A stretch of 64,000 nucleotides of DNA, from positions 1 through 64,000 of the forward strand of contig JAGPUQ010000005.1 in the NCBI GenBank assembly GCA_018069525.1, given 5' to 3'. Below are positions 43,874 through 54,577 of the stretch, one piece after another (positions within the stretch are counted from its first letter, which is position 1; each line of letters begins with the position of its first letter). This DNA comes from Porticoccaceae bacterium (GTDB lineage: Bacteria > Pseudomonadota > Gammaproteobacteria > Pseudomonadales > Porticoccaceae). Under the pieces are notes generated by a model. It was given only the letters and a program-made list of their open reading frames with translations, did not search any database and was not told the origin of the DNA. The position numbers and the translations under genes were made by a program.

Positions 43874-45132
43874 TAGCTTTTCTCCCCTTCGTCGGTCCCT
43901 TTATCAGCCCCTTCGTCAGCCCCTTCGTCAGCCCCGTCATCGGCCTCTTTATCAGCCCCTTCGTCGACCCCGGCCGGAGGATTCTCATCAACACTCGGGG
44001 CGCTAACAATCAACGGTGACCCTCGCCGCGCGAGACCGAGGTTTGCTGTCCAACCGCTTACCTTCCAGCCAAATGTCCAGGCCATTAATGCCAGGCCAAT
44101 AATCAAAAATACCAGATGAACCCACCACAAGCCGAAGGCGGGCGAAATATCACCCTCTTCAACCCCACCACGTGCAGCGTTGAGCCCGACCAGGTATAAA
44201 ATATAAAGCACTACGGCAGGCAAAATTTTGGCAAACCTGCCCTGCCGGGGGTTCGTGCGGCTCAAGGGAATCGCAATTAAAGTCACCACCAGCACCAGCA
44301 GCGGTGTCGAGTAGCGCCACTGCAATGCTGCGATGTGCTCCAGCTTATCGGATTGACGTAATTCGGCCGTGGCAAGGGACTCGGCATTGGCGCGCACGCT
44401 GCGCTTGGGGGGGCTGCTCAAACGCTGGCCATACTCGGCAAACCGAGTCACCTGAAACTCCGCACGCCCCGGTACACCCTGATAACGCTGACCGTTTTCA
44501 AGCACCAGGAAAGAGGCTTTCTCGCCTTCGACACCCTGCGCCGTGCCGCGGTCGGCAACCACCGCGACAATTTGCGGATCTTCGCCCTCGGCGCTGGTGG
44601 AATCGATGATAAAAATATCTTCGAGCACGCCATCCTCGGTTACGCTCTCGGCATAGCTGACACCGCGCCCGCCGCGCATGGGATAAAATTTACCCGCCTC
44701 CATGCCCTCAAACTCACCTCGTTGTTTCTGAGAATCCAGCAGCACGTCGGCCCGGGCCAGACCGGACGGGCTGACCGATAAGCTCAACCAGGCTACAGCC
44801 AGCGCCACCAACACCGCTAGCACCAGAGTGTAGGCGGTAATCCGCGCAGGACTGACGCCACAGGCATGCAGCACGGTCATTTCGTTATCGAGATAGAGCC
44901 GCCCATAGGCCAGCAGTACCGCCAAAAAGAAGGCCAGGGGTAAAATCAATTCAATAAAACCCGGCAGGCGATAGCCAATCACCGCAAACAAAATATTGGC
45001 ATCGAGCTGACCCGCAGCGGCATCCGCCAGGTATTTCACAAAGCGGCTGCTCATCACTACCATCAGCAACACGGCGCAAACTGCTGCCGTCGTTGCCAAC
45101 AAATCGCGGGCGAGGTAGCGAAAAATTATCAC
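43873..45132 (-). CDS. lptF: LPS export ABC transporter permease LptF with acidic repeat tail
   Basis: A 419-residue YjgP-type permease. It starts with GTG giving MIIFRYLARDLLATT, normal for LptF, then YGRLYLDNEMTVLHACGVSPARI (coupling helix) and six helices in all. It is about 50 residues longer than E. coli LptF; the tail is seven 4-residue repeats of the type GADE/GADK/EADD encoded by a 12-nt array at 43887-43970. The tail should lie in the cytoplasm. No ribosome site is apparent. Divergent from pepA. Confidence 0.95.
   Translation of the reverse strand: MIIFRYLARDLLATTAAVCAVLLMVVMSSRFVKYLADAAAGQLDANILFAVIGYRLPGFIELILPLAFFLAVLLAYGRLYLDNEMTVLHACGVSPARITAYTLVLAVLVALAVAWLSLSVSPSGLARADVLLDSQKQRGEFEGMEAGKFYPMRGGRGVSYAESVTEDGVLEDIFIIDSTSAEGEDPQIVAVVADRGTAQGVEGEKASFLVLENGQRYQGVPGRAEFQVTRFAEYGQRLSSPPKRSVRANAESLATAELRQSDKLEHIAALQWRYSTPLLVLVVTLIAIPLSRTNPRQGRFAKILPAVVLYILYLVGLNAARGGVEEGDISPAFGLWWVHLVFLIIGLALMAWTFGWKVSGWTANLGLARRGSPLIVSAPSVDENPPAGVDEGADKEADDGADEGADEGADKGTDEGEKS
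43887..43970. repeat. 12-nt tandem repeat x7 in lptF 3' end
   Basis: Units of CTTCGTCAGCCC and variants start every 12 bases from 43887 to 43959; two neighbouring copies (43911 and 43923) are identical. The frame is preserved. Confidence 0.92.
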
Positions 45133-45333
45133 GGGGAGAGGGTTCTAAGCTTCTTGCTTGTCAGGTTCAAACTTATTTATTCCTTCGGGCCATATGCGTT
45201 ATTAGGATAAATCACGCCCAATGTTTGGTAAGCAGCGGAGCTTGGCTTACACTTGGCGGGAATTATCTAGTATTTATCCGTCCCTGTCTTGGGTGATGTA
45301 AAACGCCCGGACCTATCCCTCTTTGGAGACATT

Positions 45334-46857
45334 ATGGAGTTTGCCGCACGCCTTGCCGACGCCGCCACTTTTAAAACCGATTGCCTAATTGTGCCGATCT
45401 CCGGGAAGACCCTATCCCCGGAAGCTAAGGCCATCGACGTCGCCACCGGCGGTATGCTTAGCCACCTGCGTACCACTGGCGATATGACGGGCACCAACAA
45501 CACCTTCTGCTGGCTACATAAACCTGCAGGTATTGCCGCCAAGCGACTGCTGTTAATGGGCGTTGGCGATAAACCTCTAAATCGCCAGGCGCTGATTACA
45601 CAGCTGTCTGCGGTAGCAAAAGAAGTGCTTAAAACCCCGGCTCGCAACGCTGCCGGATTGTTTACTGAGCTGACTCTGTCCAACCCAGATGACAAGCAAA
45701 GCAAGAATACGACGGCAAAAAATACGCGCTCCGACGACGCCTGGATCGGCACACAACTAGCGCAACAATTCGGCGAGGCGCAATACAAATTTGAAGCGGG
45801 TAAGACCACAGTCTGTCATCGCGGCAAACTCGGCAAAGTCACCACCCTGTGTAATAACGCTAAAACCCTCAAGGCAGTACGCACCGGCAACGCGCTCGGT
45901 GCTGCGATTGCTACGGGTAGTAATGTCACCCGTTTGCTGGGCGACTTACCCGCTAATGTTTGCACACCGGGACACCTGGCCAAACAGGCGCGAGCACTGG
46001 CGCGCAAGCATCCAAAAATTACCACTAAAGTGCTCAGCGAAAAGCAGATGGCCGAACTTCGCATGCACTCCTTGCTATCCGTCACCGCCGGTACTGAGTT
46101 ACCCGCCTACCTGATCACCATGGAATACAAGGGCGGTAAAGCCGATCAAAAACCCGTGGTATTAGTGGGTAAAGGCGTCACCTTTGACTCCGGCGGCATC
46201 AGCCTGAAACCCGGCGGCAAAATGGATGAAATGAAATACGACATGTGCGGCGCTGCCAGTGTGTTTGGCGTGATGGAAGCTTTGGTCGCTGCCCAGCTAC
46301 CCATTAACGTTGTGGGCATCGTCCCCACGGTGGAAAATATGCCCAGTGGCACCGCCACCCGACCCGGCGATGTGGTGAAATCCATGTCCGGGCAAACCAT
46401 TGAAATTCTCAATACCGATGCGGAAGGCCGCCTGATTTTGTGCGACGCCCTCACCTACGCCGCACGTTTTAAACCTGATACCGTGATTGATATTGCCACC
46501 CTGACCGGCGCCTGCGTGGTCGCACTGGGCAGTCATGCCACCGGCCTGTTTAGCAACGACCAGGTACTGGCCGACGACCTGCTTAGCGCGGGTATCATCG
46601 CGGGAGATCGCGCCTGGCAACTACCACTGTGGGAGGAATACGACAAACAACTAAAAAGCGATTTCGCCGATATGGCTAACATCGGTGGAGGGGGTGGCGG
46701 CAGCGCTACCGCCGCCGCATTCTTAGGCCGCTTCACTAAAGACTATACCTGGGCCCATCTCGATATCGCCGGTACAGCCTGGTCTTCTGGCCCCAAAGGA
46801 GCCACCGGACGACCCGTACCACTACTGATGGAATACCTGCGTGGCAAGGCCTCATGA
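45334..46857 (+). CDS. pepA: Leucyl aminopeptidase PepA (M17)
   Basis: A 507-residue cytosolic two-metal aminopeptidase, also known in E. coli as an accessory DNA-binding protein in site-specific recombination. Active-site motifs are VGKGVTFDSGGISLKPGGKMDEMKYDM (in part), NTDAEGRLILCDAL and the final GTAWSSGPKGATGRPV. The ATG at 45334 has GGAGA upstream; the frame extends to 45289 without conservation. It starts the pepA-holC-valS series found throughout Gammaproteobacteria. Confidence 0.97.
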   Translation: MEFAARLADAATFKTDCLIVPISGKTLSPEAKAIDVATGGMLSHLRTTGDMTGTNNTFCWLHKPAGIAAKRLLLMGVGDKPLNRQALITQLSAVAKEVLKTPARNAAGLFTELTLSNPDDKQSKNTTAKNTRSDDAWIGTQLAQQFGEAQYKFEAGKTTVCHRGKLGKVTTLCNNAKTLKAVRTGNALGAAIATGSNVTRLLGDLPANVCTPGHLAKQARALARKHPKITTKVLSEKQMAELRMHSLLSVTAGTELPAYLITMEYKGGKADQKPVVLVGKGVTFDSGGISLKPGGKMDEMKYDMCGAASVFGVMEALVAAQLPINVVGIVPTVENMPSGTATRPGDVVKSMSGQTIEILNTDAEGRLILCDALTYAARFKPDTVIDIATLTGACVVALGSHATGLFSNDQVLADDLLSAGIIAGDRAWQLPLWEEYDKQLKSDFADMANIGGGGGGSATAAAFLGRFTKDYTWAHLDIAGTAWSSGPKGATGRPVPLLMEYLRGKAS

Positions 46858-46870
46858 ATAGCCTTACCTT

Positions 46871-47377
46871 ATGACTCGCGTTAATTTCTACGCCGTCAAT
46901 GGGGGCGTCGACGCCTCCTTATCACTGGCCTGTCGACTGGCCGAAAAAGCCTTTAAGCAAAATATAGACACTTTGTTATTTTGTGCTGACGAAGCCTCTG
47001 CCAAACAATTGGACGAGTTACTGTGGGGACATACGGAGACCAGTTTTATTCCCCACCAGCTTATTGATCCGGCTCAGTCCCATGCCCAAAGCACTGCTCA
47101 AAGCACTACTCAAAGTACCGCCCAAAGCACTGCGCCCATCGGCATTACCTGGGGTGAGGATACTCCGGAGCACCACGGTATGCTGATCAACCTGGTCGCC
47201 GAAACACCGTCGTGGTTTGGACGTTTTGAAACCCTGGCTGAAATTGTTAACACCGACCCGGAACAGAAAAAAATCAAGCGCGAGCGCTACAGCTTTTACC
47301 GCGATCGCGGCTATCCACTGGCCTACCACGATGTAAGTAAAGGCCAAACAGATAATGCCTCACAGGCAAAACCTTAA
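46871..47377 (+). CDS. holC: DNA polymerase III chi subunit HolC with repeat insert
   Basis: Chi links the clamp loader to SSB. Visible are RVNFYAVNGGVDASLSLACRLAEKAF, LLFCADEASAKQLDELLW, FIPHQLIDP and, after the insert, WFGRFETLAEIV and the Lys/Arg-rich end. Length is 168 residues against 147 in E. coli. The excess is an inserted Ala-Gln-Ser-Thr repeat (AQSTAQSTTQSTAQSTAPI) encoded by a 12-nt array, lying in the loop just after HQLIDP. Thirteen bases after pepA. Confidence 0.93.
   Translation: MTRVNFYAVNGGVDASLSLACRLAEKAFKQNIDTLLFCADEASAKQLDELLWGHTETSFIPHQLIDPAQSHAQSTAQSTTQSTAQSTAPIGITWGEDTPEHHGMLINLVAETPSWFGRFETLAEIVNTDPEQKKIKRERYSFYRDRGYPLAYHDVSKGQTDNASQAKP
47072..47131. repeat. 12-nt tandem repeat x5 inside holC
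   Basis: GCTCAGTCCCAT (decayed), GCCCAAAGCACT, GCTCAAAGCACT, ACTCAAAGTACC and GCCCAAAGCACT follow without gaps and keep the holC frame. Confidence 0.92.
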
Positions 47378-47555
47378 ATGAATGAATCTTAAATACATGA
47401 ATATTAAAAACATCGAATGAAAAGCCCGAACTCGGTAAACAGCTTGAGCATTCAACTGGTGAGAAGGGCAAGTAGCCCGTATAATTTCGCGTCTTAATTC
47501 CTACCTGTCCCGATACTGACTGCAAGCCTTCGAGACGCTTTGAGAAACACACTCC

Positions 47556-50333
47556 ATGGAAAAAACCTATCAACCTAAAGCCATTGAAACCCAGTGGTAC
47601 TCCACCTGGGAAGACCAGGGCTACTTCAAGCCCTCAGGCGAAGGCGAGCCTTACTCTCTGATGATTCCACCGCCCAATGTTACGGGCAGCCTGCACATGG
47701 GCCACGGCTTTCAGGAATCCATTATGGATGCGCTGATTCGCTACCAGCGTATGCGCGGCAGTAACACTCTGTGGCAAGTAGGCACCGACCATGCGGGCAT
47801 CGCCACGCAAATGGTGGTAGAGCGACAACTCGACGAGCAAAACGTGAGTCGCCACGATCTCGGGCGCGATGCCTTTATCGACAAAGTCTGGGAATGGAAA
47901 CACCAGTCTGGCGGCACCATTACTCAACAGCTACGCCGCTTAGGCGCATCCCCCGACTGGTCGCGGGAACGCTTCACCATGGACGATGGCTTTTATACCG
48001 CCGTGCAGGAAGCCTTTATTCGTCTCCATAAAGATGGGCTGATCTACCGAGGCAAGCGACTGGTCAACTGGGATCCAAAATTACACACCGCCATTTCCGA
48101 TCTCGAAGTGATTTCCGAAGAGGCCCAGGGCCATCTCTGGCATTTTCGCTACCCCCTGAGCGATGGTTCTGGCCACCTTACCGTTGCCACCACGCGCCCG
48201 GAAACCATGCTCGGCGATACCGCCGTGGCGGTGAACCCAGAAGACCAACGCTATCGCGATTTAGTGGGTAAAACCATACGCCTGCCGCTCACGGATCGAG
48301 ACATACCGATTATTGCCGATGACTACGTGGATCAGGACTTCGGCACCGGCTGTGTAAAAATTACGCCCGCCCATGACTTTAACGATTACGAAATGGGTCA
48401 ACGTCACAACCTGCCGATGATCAATATTCTCACCGCCGACGCGCAAATTAACGACGCGGCACCGCAAGCTTATCGCGGCCTCGACCGCTTTGAGGCGCGC
48501 AAGCGTGTGGTCGCCGATATGGATACCCTCGGCCTGTTGGAAAAAATAGATCCGCACACTTTGAAAGTCCCTCGCGGTGACCGCTCCGGTGTAGTGATTG
48601 AACCCTGGCTCACCAACCAATGGTACGTGGACGCCAAATCACTCGCCGCCCGCGCCATCGATGTGGTCGAAACCGGCGAAATTCAATTTATCCCCAAGCA
48701 ATATGAAAACATGTATTTTTCGTGGATGCGGGATATTCAGGATTGGTGTATCAGCCGCCAACTGTGGTGGGGACATCGCATTCCCGCCTGGTATGACGAC
48801 GCCGGTAATGTTTACGTGGGGCGCACTGAAGACGAGGTTCGCCAACAGCACAACCTTGCCGCCGATCTAACCTTGCGTCAGGACGAGGACGTCCTGGACA
48901 CCTGGTTCTCCTCCGGCCTGTGGACCTTCGCCACTCTCGGTTGGCCGCAACAAACCCCGGAATTAAAAACCTTTCACCCGACTAATGTGCTGGTCACCGG
49001 TTTCGATATTATTTTCTTCTGGGTGGCACGAATGATTATGCTAACCCTGTACTTTATGGACGACGTGCCGTTTCGCACCGTTTACGTCCACGGTCTGGTG
49101 CGCGACAGCCAGGGGCAGAAGATGTCCAAGTCCAAGGGCAATGTGCTCGACCCCATCGACCTCATCGACGGCATAGATTTGGAAGCTCTGGTCAGTAAAC
49201 GCACCACCGGCATGATGCGCCCTCAGGATGCGAAAAAAATTGAAAAACAAACGCGCAAGGAATTCCCAGAAGGCATCGAATCCTATGGCACCGACGCCCT
49301 GCGCTTTAGCTACTACTCCCTCGCCTCCACCGGACGAGACATTAAATTTGATGTCGGCCGCATCGAAGGCTTCCGAAATTTTTGCAATAAAATCTGGAAC
49401 GCCGCCCGCTATGTGTTGATGAATGCCGAGGGACAGGATTGCGGACAAAGCAGTAAAACAAATGACGGCAGCTACCAACTCTCCCTCGCCGATCGCTGGA
49501 TTATCAGTCGCCTGCAACAGGCCGAACAGGCCGTTGCCGACGGTATCGAAAGCTATCGTTTCGATCTCGCGTCACAGGCCCTGTACGATTTTATCTGGGC
49601 CGACTACTGCGACTGGTACCTGGAACTGTCAAAACCCATCCTCTGGGACGACGAAGCGCCGGAAGCCCTAAAAATAGGTACTCGACGAACTTTAGTACGT
49701 GTACTGGAAACCACCCTGCGGCTCGCCCACCCATTGATGCCGTTTATTACCGAAGAAATTTGGCAGCGCGTCAAAACCTTTGCGGGCAAACAGGGCGATA
49801 GCATTATGCTGCAAGCCTTCCCCGTACCCGAGCCGGAAAAGCTCGACCCAGAGGCACTCGCCGATGTGGAATGGCTAAAGTCAGTGATTATTGCCGTGCG
49901 TACCATTCGCGGTGAAATGAATATCTCGCCCGGAAAAGCCTTACCCGTATATTTAAAAAACGGCAGCCCGGAAGATCAACGTCGCCTCGAAACCAACCGT
50001 ACGTATTTATCAAAGCTGGCTAACCTGGAATCACTGACCTGGCTTGAAGCTGATACCGATGCCCCACCCTCGGCTACCGCCCTGGCAGGCGAACTCGAAA
50101 TCCACGTACCCATGGCTGGAGTCATCAACAAGGACGAAGAGTTAGGCCGCCTCGACAAAGAAATTGGCAAACTGGAAAAAGAAATCCAGCGACTTAATGG
50201 CAAACTCAACAACGAAAAATTTATCGGCAACGCTCCGCCAGAAGTGGTTGCAAAAGAACGCGGTAAAGCCGAAGAAAACCAAAAGGCCATTGAGCAATTG
50301 TCTCTGCAACGAGAAAAAATTGCAGCGCTTTAA
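47556..50333 (+). CDS. valS: Valyl-tRNA synthetase
   Basis: A class I synthetase of 925 residues. The HIGH-type motif is in [14 protein letters not shown], the editing domain has [17 protein letters not shown], and the KMSKS loop is [13 protein letters not shown]. The C-terminus is the usual ValS coiled coil (about the last 65 residues). A TATAAT at 47480-47485 may be its -10 box. No frameshift or repeat insert seen. Confidence 0.98.
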   Translation: MEKTYQPKAIETQWYSTWEDQGYFKPSGEGEPYSLMIPPPNVTGSLHMGHGFQESIMDALIRYQRMRGSNTLWQVGTDHAGIATQMVVERQLDEQNVSRHDLGRDAFIDKVWEWKHQSGGTITQQLRRLGASPDWSRERFTMDDGFYTAVQEAFIRLHKDGLIYRGKRLVNWDPKLHTAISDLEVISEEAQGHLWHFRYPLSDGSGHLTVATTRPETMLGDTAVAVNPEDQRYRDLVGKTIRLPLTDRDIPIIADDYVDQDFGTGCVKITPAHDFNDYEMGQRHNLPMINILTADAQINDAAPQAYRGLDRFEARKRVVADMDTLGLLEKIDPHTLKVPRGDRSGVVIEPWLTNQWYVDAKSLAARAIDVVETGEIQFIPKQYENMYFSWMRDIQDWCISRQLWWGHRIPAWYDDAGNVYVGRTEDEVRQQHNLAADLTLRQDEDVLDTWFSSGLWTFATLGWPQQTPELKTFHPTNVLVTGFDIIFFWVARMIMLTLYFMDDVPFRTVYVHGLVRDSQGQKMSKSKGNVLDPIDLIDGIDLEALVSKRTTGMMRPQDAKKIEKQTRKEFPEGIESYGTDALRFSYYSLASTGRDIKFDVGRIEGFRNFCNKIWNAARYVLMNAEGQDCGQSSKTNDGSYQLSLADRWIISRLQQAEQAVADGIESYRFDLASQALYDFIWADYCDWYLELSKPILWDDEAPEALKIGTRRTLVRVLETTLRLAHPLMPFITEEIWQRVKTFAGKQGDSIMLQAFPVPEPEKLDPEALADVEWLKSVIIAVRTIRGEMNISPGKALPVYLKNGSPEDQRRLETNRTYLSKLANLESLTWLEADTDAPPSATALAGELEIHVPMAGVINKDEELGRLDKEIGKLEKEIQRLNGKLNNEKFIGNAPPEVVAKERGKAEENQKAIEQLSLQREKIAAL

Positions 50334-50374
50334 CTATTCGAAAAAAATACACTTACGAAATTAGGAATACAAAA

Positions 50375-51523
50375 ATGAGCGGACCACTGACTGGATACAA
50401 AGTGATTGAAATGGCGGGCATCGGACCGGCACCGATGTGCGCAATGATGCTCTCGGATATGGGTGCAGAAGTAATTCGCGTCGACCGTACCCAGGATGCG
50501 GGACTCGGCATCGCTATGCAATCCCAGTTCAACTTCACCAACCGGGGTCGGCGCTCAGTGGCGCTGGATTTAAAGAATCCCGAAGCCGTCAGCACTCTGC
50601 TGGAATTAATTGATCAGGCAGACGTATTACTGGAAGGCTTTCGTCCAGGCGTTATGGAACGCCTCGGCCTGGGACCGGAGGTGTGTGCAAAGCGCAATCC
50701 CAAACTGGTCTACGCGCGCATTACCGGCTGGGGACAACAAGGCCCACTGGCGAAAAGCGCCGGGCACGACCTAAACTACATTGCGCTATCCGGTGCACTG
50801 CACGCCATTGGTCGCAGCAACGACGAACCGCCCGCCATTCCTCTGAACCTGGTGGGTGATTACGGCGGCGGCACCATGTTCGTATTGACAGGCATTCTTG
50901 CCGCGCTGCTGGAATGCGGGAAATCAGGCACCGGCCAGGTGGTTGATGCCGGCATGGTAGATGGCGCACTGGCACTGATGACACCCACCTACGGAATGCA
51001 CGCTTCGGGCGTAGTAAGTGACGAGCGAGGTTCCAATATTCTCGACAGCGGCGCGCACTTTTATAACACCTATGAAACCAAAGATGGAAAATACGTTTCC
51101 ATCGGCTCTATCGAAACTAAATTTTACACTTTGCTGTTAAACACCTTAGAAATTGATCCCGATAGCCTGCCCAAACAAATGGACCGCGAACACTGGCCCG
51201 CATTAAAAGAAAAACTCAAAGATATTTTCCTGACTAAAACTCGCGACCAATGGTGCGCCTTGATGGAAAACACCGATATTTGCTTTGCCCCGGTATTATC
51301 CATGGCAGAAACGCCGGACTACGCCCACAACAAAGAGCGCAATGCCTTTATCGATGTAGACGGTCAAATGCATCCTGCACCCGCGCCTCGCTTTAGTAAA
51401 ACGCCATCCAGTATTAAAGGTGCGCCCTGCTCACCGGGCGAGCATACCGAAGCAGTATTGGGCGACTGGGGTCTTAGTGCGGAGCGTTTGGCCGAGCTTA
51501 AAACAGAGGGCGCTATTAAATAG
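50375..51523 (+). CDS. CoA-transferase family III, alpha-methylacyl-CoA racemase-like
   Basis: A 382-residue CaiB/BaiF-superfamily protein. ITGWGQQGPLAKSAGHDLNY and VVDAGMVDGALALMTP carry the His, Asp pattern (GHDxNY and DAxMVDG) of alpha-methylacyl-CoA racemase, which epimerises 2-methyl-branched acyl-CoAs before beta-oxidation. CoA transferases of the same family share the fold, so specificity is inferred. It follows valS by 41 bases and converges on the oxoacid oxidoreductase genes. Confidence 0.85.
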   Translation: MSGPLTGYKVIEMAGIGPAPMCAMMLSDMGAEVIRVDRTQDAGLGIAMQSQFNFTNRGRRSVALDLKNPEAVSTLLELIDQADVLLEGFRPGVMERLGLGPEVCAKRNPKLVYARITGWGQQGPLAKSAGHDLNYIALSGALHAIGRSNDEPPAIPLNLVGDYGGGTMFVLTGILAALLECGKSGTGQVVDAGMVDGALALMTPTYGMHASGVVSDERGSNILDSGAHFYNTYETKDGKYVSIGSIETKFYTLLLNTLEIDPDSLPKQMDREHWPALKEKLKDIFLTKTRDQWCALMENTDICFAPVLSMAETPDYAHNKERNAFIDVDGQMHPAPAPRFSKTPSSIKGAPCSPGEHTEAVLGDWGLSAERLAELKTEGAIK

Positions 51524-51581
51524 AAGTAAAACTCTGTGCCGGGGTACTGCACCGGGGTCAGTGCTGGAAAATAATGGACTC

Positions 51582-52655
51582 TTAACGGAAGCTGGCGTTA
51601 ATGTCTGCCAGGGTTTGTTTGCCCGGACACAATTCTTTCTCACCCAGGTCTCGCAGAGCGCCACTAACCGTACCCAGGGTATTGTGAAAGTCCTGGCTGT
51701 CTGGATCGACATAAAGTAGGCCGGTAAGAATTTTGCCATTGGTTTTGTATTGCTGAACCTGGCGTAGTGCTTCGTTGCGATCGCGGATCGACTTCCGTCC
51801 AGCAATATTCTCGATATCACCGTCCTGCTTATACAGATGAATTACCGAGCCATCGTGAAGCGTGACTTCCTGCGTATAACCGGGTTCGTAGTCGGCAGTA
51901 ATTTCCTGTTTTACCGGCACGAAATCCATTTTCCCCGTCGCTTCGGCGTGCTCGCGCACAAAATCGTAGGCCTTGGTAGATTTAGCTGAGTCGTTGAAGG
52001 TAACGCAGGGCGAAATAACGTCGAGAAAGGCGAAACCTTTGTGGGCCAGGGCACCTTTGATCAAGGGCACTAGCTGAGCTTTATCACCAGAAAAACTACG
52101 GCCCACGTAAGTCGCCCCCAACTGCAATGCTAGTGTGCACAGGTCTATGGGGGCATAGGGGTTCGGAGCGCCCTTTTTACTGGCGGAACCTATGTCGGCG
52201 GTAGCAGAATCCTGCCCCTTGGTTAGCCCGTAACAACCGTTGTTCTCAACAACATAGAGCATATTCAAATTACGCCGAGTGACGTGGGCAAACTGACCCA
52301 GGCCAATGGAAGCGCTATCGCCATCGCCGGAAACACCGACATAAATCATTTCTCGGTTAGCCAAATTAGCGCCGGTAGCGACGGAGGGCATACGCCCGTG
52401 CACGGAATTAAAGCCGTGGGAATTACCGAGAAAATAGGTAGGCGTTTTGGATGAACAACCAATACCGGATATTTTCGCAACCCGATGTGGCTCAATCGAC
52501 AACTCGAAACAGGCATCAATAATTGCCGCACTAACCGAATCGTGACCACAACCGGCACACAGAGTAGATAACCCGCCCTCGTAATCCTTACGGGTATAAC
52601 CCCGCTCATTGGCCGGGGAATTGGGGTGACGAAACTCGGGACGAATATAACTCAT
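51582..52655 (-). CDS. 2-oxoacid:ferredoxin oxidoreductase, beta (TPP) subunit
   Basis: A 357-residue subunit with LCAGCGHDSVSAAIIDAC, KISGIGCSSKTPTYFLG, the TPP motif GVSGDGDSASIGLGQF ending in VENNGCYGLTKGQ, and a Cys in ISPCVTFND. The cysteines bind one [4Fe-4S] cluster. With the alpha subunit upstream it would oxidise a 2-oxoacid (2-oxoglutarate, pyruvate, 2-oxobutyrate or branched) to the acyl-CoA and reduce ferredoxin. The substrate is not decidable from sequence. It lies 35 bases after the alpha gene. Confidence 0.92.
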   Translation of the reverse strand: MSYIRPEFRHPNSPANERGYTRKDYEGGLSTLCAGCGHDSVSAAIIDACFELSIEPHRVAKISGIGCSSKTPTYFLGNSHGFNSVHGRMPSVATGANLANREMIYVGVSGDGDSASIGLGQFAHVTRRNLNMLYVVENNGCYGLTKGQDSATADIGSASKKGAPNPYAPIDLCTLALQLGATYVGRSFSGDKAQLVPLIKGALAHKGFAFLDVISPCVTFNDSAKSTKAYDFVREHAEATGKMDFVPVKQEITADYEPGYTQEVTLHDGSVIHLYKQDGDIENIAGRKSIRDRNEALRQVQQYKTNGKILTGLLYVDPDSQDFHNTLGTVSGALRDLGEKELCPGKQTLADINASFR

Positions 52656-52690
52656 TGTTGATCCACTTTCCGGTTTAGGCTTTTCTTAAC

Positions 52691-54577
52691 TTACGCGTCT
52701 TTTGATTTACCGTGCAAGGGCACCACAGAACCACCCTTCACACCAAGTCTGATCTGATCGCGAATAAAGCGGGCGGTAATCGGCATGCCGGCGAAATAAT
52801 TCAATAACAGCAACTTGCGCGGATTGATTTCACATTCGCCAATCAATAATTTTCGTAACTGACCATCGCGGTTTTGTTCGATCACAAATACCCGTTCGTG
52901 CCGATCAATAAAATCGCTGACTTGCTGGTTAAAGGGAAATGCTCGAATGCGCAGGCCGTCAAAATGAAGGCCTTCATCCCGCAGCAGGTCGAGGGCTTCT
53001 AAAGTCGAATCCGTACTGGTGCCAAAAAAGATCACACCCTCACTCGTCGCTTGCTGTGCCTCAAATAATTCCGGCGCAGGCACACAGGTTTTTGCGGTTT
53101 CCCACTTCAGCAACAAACGCTCCATATTGCGCTCATAGACCTCACCATCTTCGGTATAAATCGCGTATTCATCCCGCGATGTACCCCGAGTAAAAAAGCT
53201 GCCTTTGGTGGCATGAGTGCCCGGCAAGGTGCGATAACAAATACCGTCGCCATCGACATCGACATAGCGGCCAAAACGCTCTTCAAGCTCTTCCAGCTCC
53301 TGCGCATTAAATACCTTGCCGCGGTCATAACTGCGCTGGTCATCCCATTCCAGGGGATCACTCATATTGTCGTTCATCCCCAGATCGAGATCGGAGAGCA
53401 CAATAATGGGGGTTTGCAGGCGATCTGCCAGATCGAAACTGTCGGCGGACATCTCGAAACATTCTTTCGGCGATGCCGGAAATAACAATACGTGCTTGGT
53501 ATCGCCGTGGGACGCATAGGCCGCCGCCAAGATGTCAGACTGCTGGGTGCGAGTGGGCATACCGGTAGAAGGCCCGGCTCGTTGAATATCAAACAACACC
53601 ACCGGTACTTCGGCAAAATACGCCAGTCCCAGAAATTCGCTCATCAGCGATACTCCCGGTCCCGATGTGGCGGTGAAGGCACGCGCGCCGTTCCAGCACG
53701 CTCCGATGGCCATACCAATGGCCGCCAGTTCATCTTCGGCCTGGGCAATCGCAAACTTTTTTTGTCCGGTGCCTGGGTCTATGCGCAGACGATTGGCGTA
53801 TTTTTCAAACTCCTCGACCATCGAGGTCGAGGGCGTAATCGGATACCAACCCGCAACCGTGGCACCACCGTACACGGCACCCAAACCCAGAGCCGTATTA
53901 CCTTCCATCAAAATACGATCGCCCACCGCGTCGCGGCGCTCCAGGCGAATACCGAGGGGGCATTGGTAATGTTCACGAGCGTATTGATAGCCTAGCTCGA
54001 GAGCATGAATATTGGGCGCTACTAATTTTTCTTTACCCTTAAACTGCTCACCCACTAGATCGCAGAGCACACTGAATTCAATATCGAGCAACGCCGACAG
54101 GGCGCCGACATAAATCACGTTTTTAAACAACTGGCGCTGGCGGGGATTAGTGTATTCCTGCAAACAGATGGCGGTGAATGGCACGCCAATAAATTGCACA
54201 TCGTCGCGCATTAAGCGCAAATCCAGAGGTTTAGTGTTGTCGTAAATAAAATAGCCGCCCGGCTCTAGCTCTTCTATATCGCGGGCCATACTCTGTGGAT
54301 TAACACCAACCACTATATCGACACCGCCACGGCGACCGAGATAACCGCGCTCGCTGATACGCACTTCATACCAGGTGGGTAAGCCCTGAATATTAGAAGG
54401 AAAAATATTTTTTGGGCTAACCGGAATACCCATGCGAAAAACTGATTTCGCAAACATATTATTAGCACTGGCCGAACCGGTGCCGTTCACATTTGCGAAG
54501 CGAATAACGAAATCGTTAACCGCCTCAATGGGCTTCACTGCACGAGGGCGAGGCATAGTGCTGTTAGTACTACTCAT
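52691..54577 (-). CDS. 2-oxoacid:ferredoxin oxidoreductase, fused gamma-alpha subunit
   Basis: A 628-residue protein: an N-terminal gamma domain (FANVNGTGSASANNMFAKSVFRMG, VDIVVGVNPQSM), then the alpha pyrimidine-binding domain (GNTALGLGAVYGGATVAGWYPITPSTS, TSGPGVSLMSEFLGLAYFAE, QRAGPSTGMPTRTQQSD) and a C-terminal domain (VFVIEQNRDGQLRKLL). The ATG at 54577 overlaps the flavoprotein stop (ATGA), indicating coupling. The gamma-alpha fusion is standard for KorA-type enzymes. Confidence 0.93.
   Translation of the reverse strand: MSSTNSTMPRPRAVKPIEAVNDFVIRFANVNGTGSASANNMFAKSVFRMGIPVSPKNIFPSNIQGLPTWYEVRISERGYLGRRGGVDIVVGVNPQSMARDIEELEPGGYFIYDNTKPLDLRLMRDDVQFIGVPFTAICLQEYTNPRQRQLFKNVIYVGALSALLDIEFSVLCDLVGEQFKGKEKLVAPNIHALELGYQYAREHYQCPLGIRLERRDAVGDRILMEGNTALGLGAVYGGATVAGWYPITPSTSMVEEFEKYANRLRIDPGTGQKKFAIAQAEDELAAIGMAIGACWNGARAFTATSGPGVSLMSEFLGLAYFAEVPVVLFDIQRAGPSTGMPTRTQQSDILAAAYASHGDTKHVLLFPASPKECFEMSADSFDLADRLQTPIIVLSDLDLGMNDNMSDPLEWDDQRSYDRGKVFNAQELEELEERFGRYVDVDGDGICYRTLPGTHATKGSFFTRGTSRDEYAIYTEDGEVYERNMERLLLKWETAKTCVPAPELFEAQQATSEGVIFFGTSTDSTLEALDLLRDEGLHFDGLRIRAFPFNQQVSDFIDRHERVFVIEQNRDGQLRKLLIGECEINPRKLLLLNYFAGMPITARFIRDQIRLGVKGGSVVPLHGKSKDA

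Noticed and set aside
49205-49300. Possible insertion in ValS after the KMSKS loop
   Set aside because: The segment [19 protein letters not shown] is normal for proteobacterial ValS.
49041-49517. Minus-strand frame (158 codons) within valS
   Set aside because: Antisense to conserved synthetase motifs including KMSKS; composition follows valS codon structure.
50375-51523. Calling the CaiB-like protein a formyl-CoA or carnitine CoA-transferase
   Set aside because: The GHDLNY and DAGMVDG segments fit alpha-methylacyl-CoA racemase better; left as racemase-like because specificity is not certain.
53492-53995. Plus-strand frame (167 codons) within the oxoacid oxidoreductase alpha gene
   Set aside because: Antisense shadow of a well-conserved enzyme; no protein-like features.
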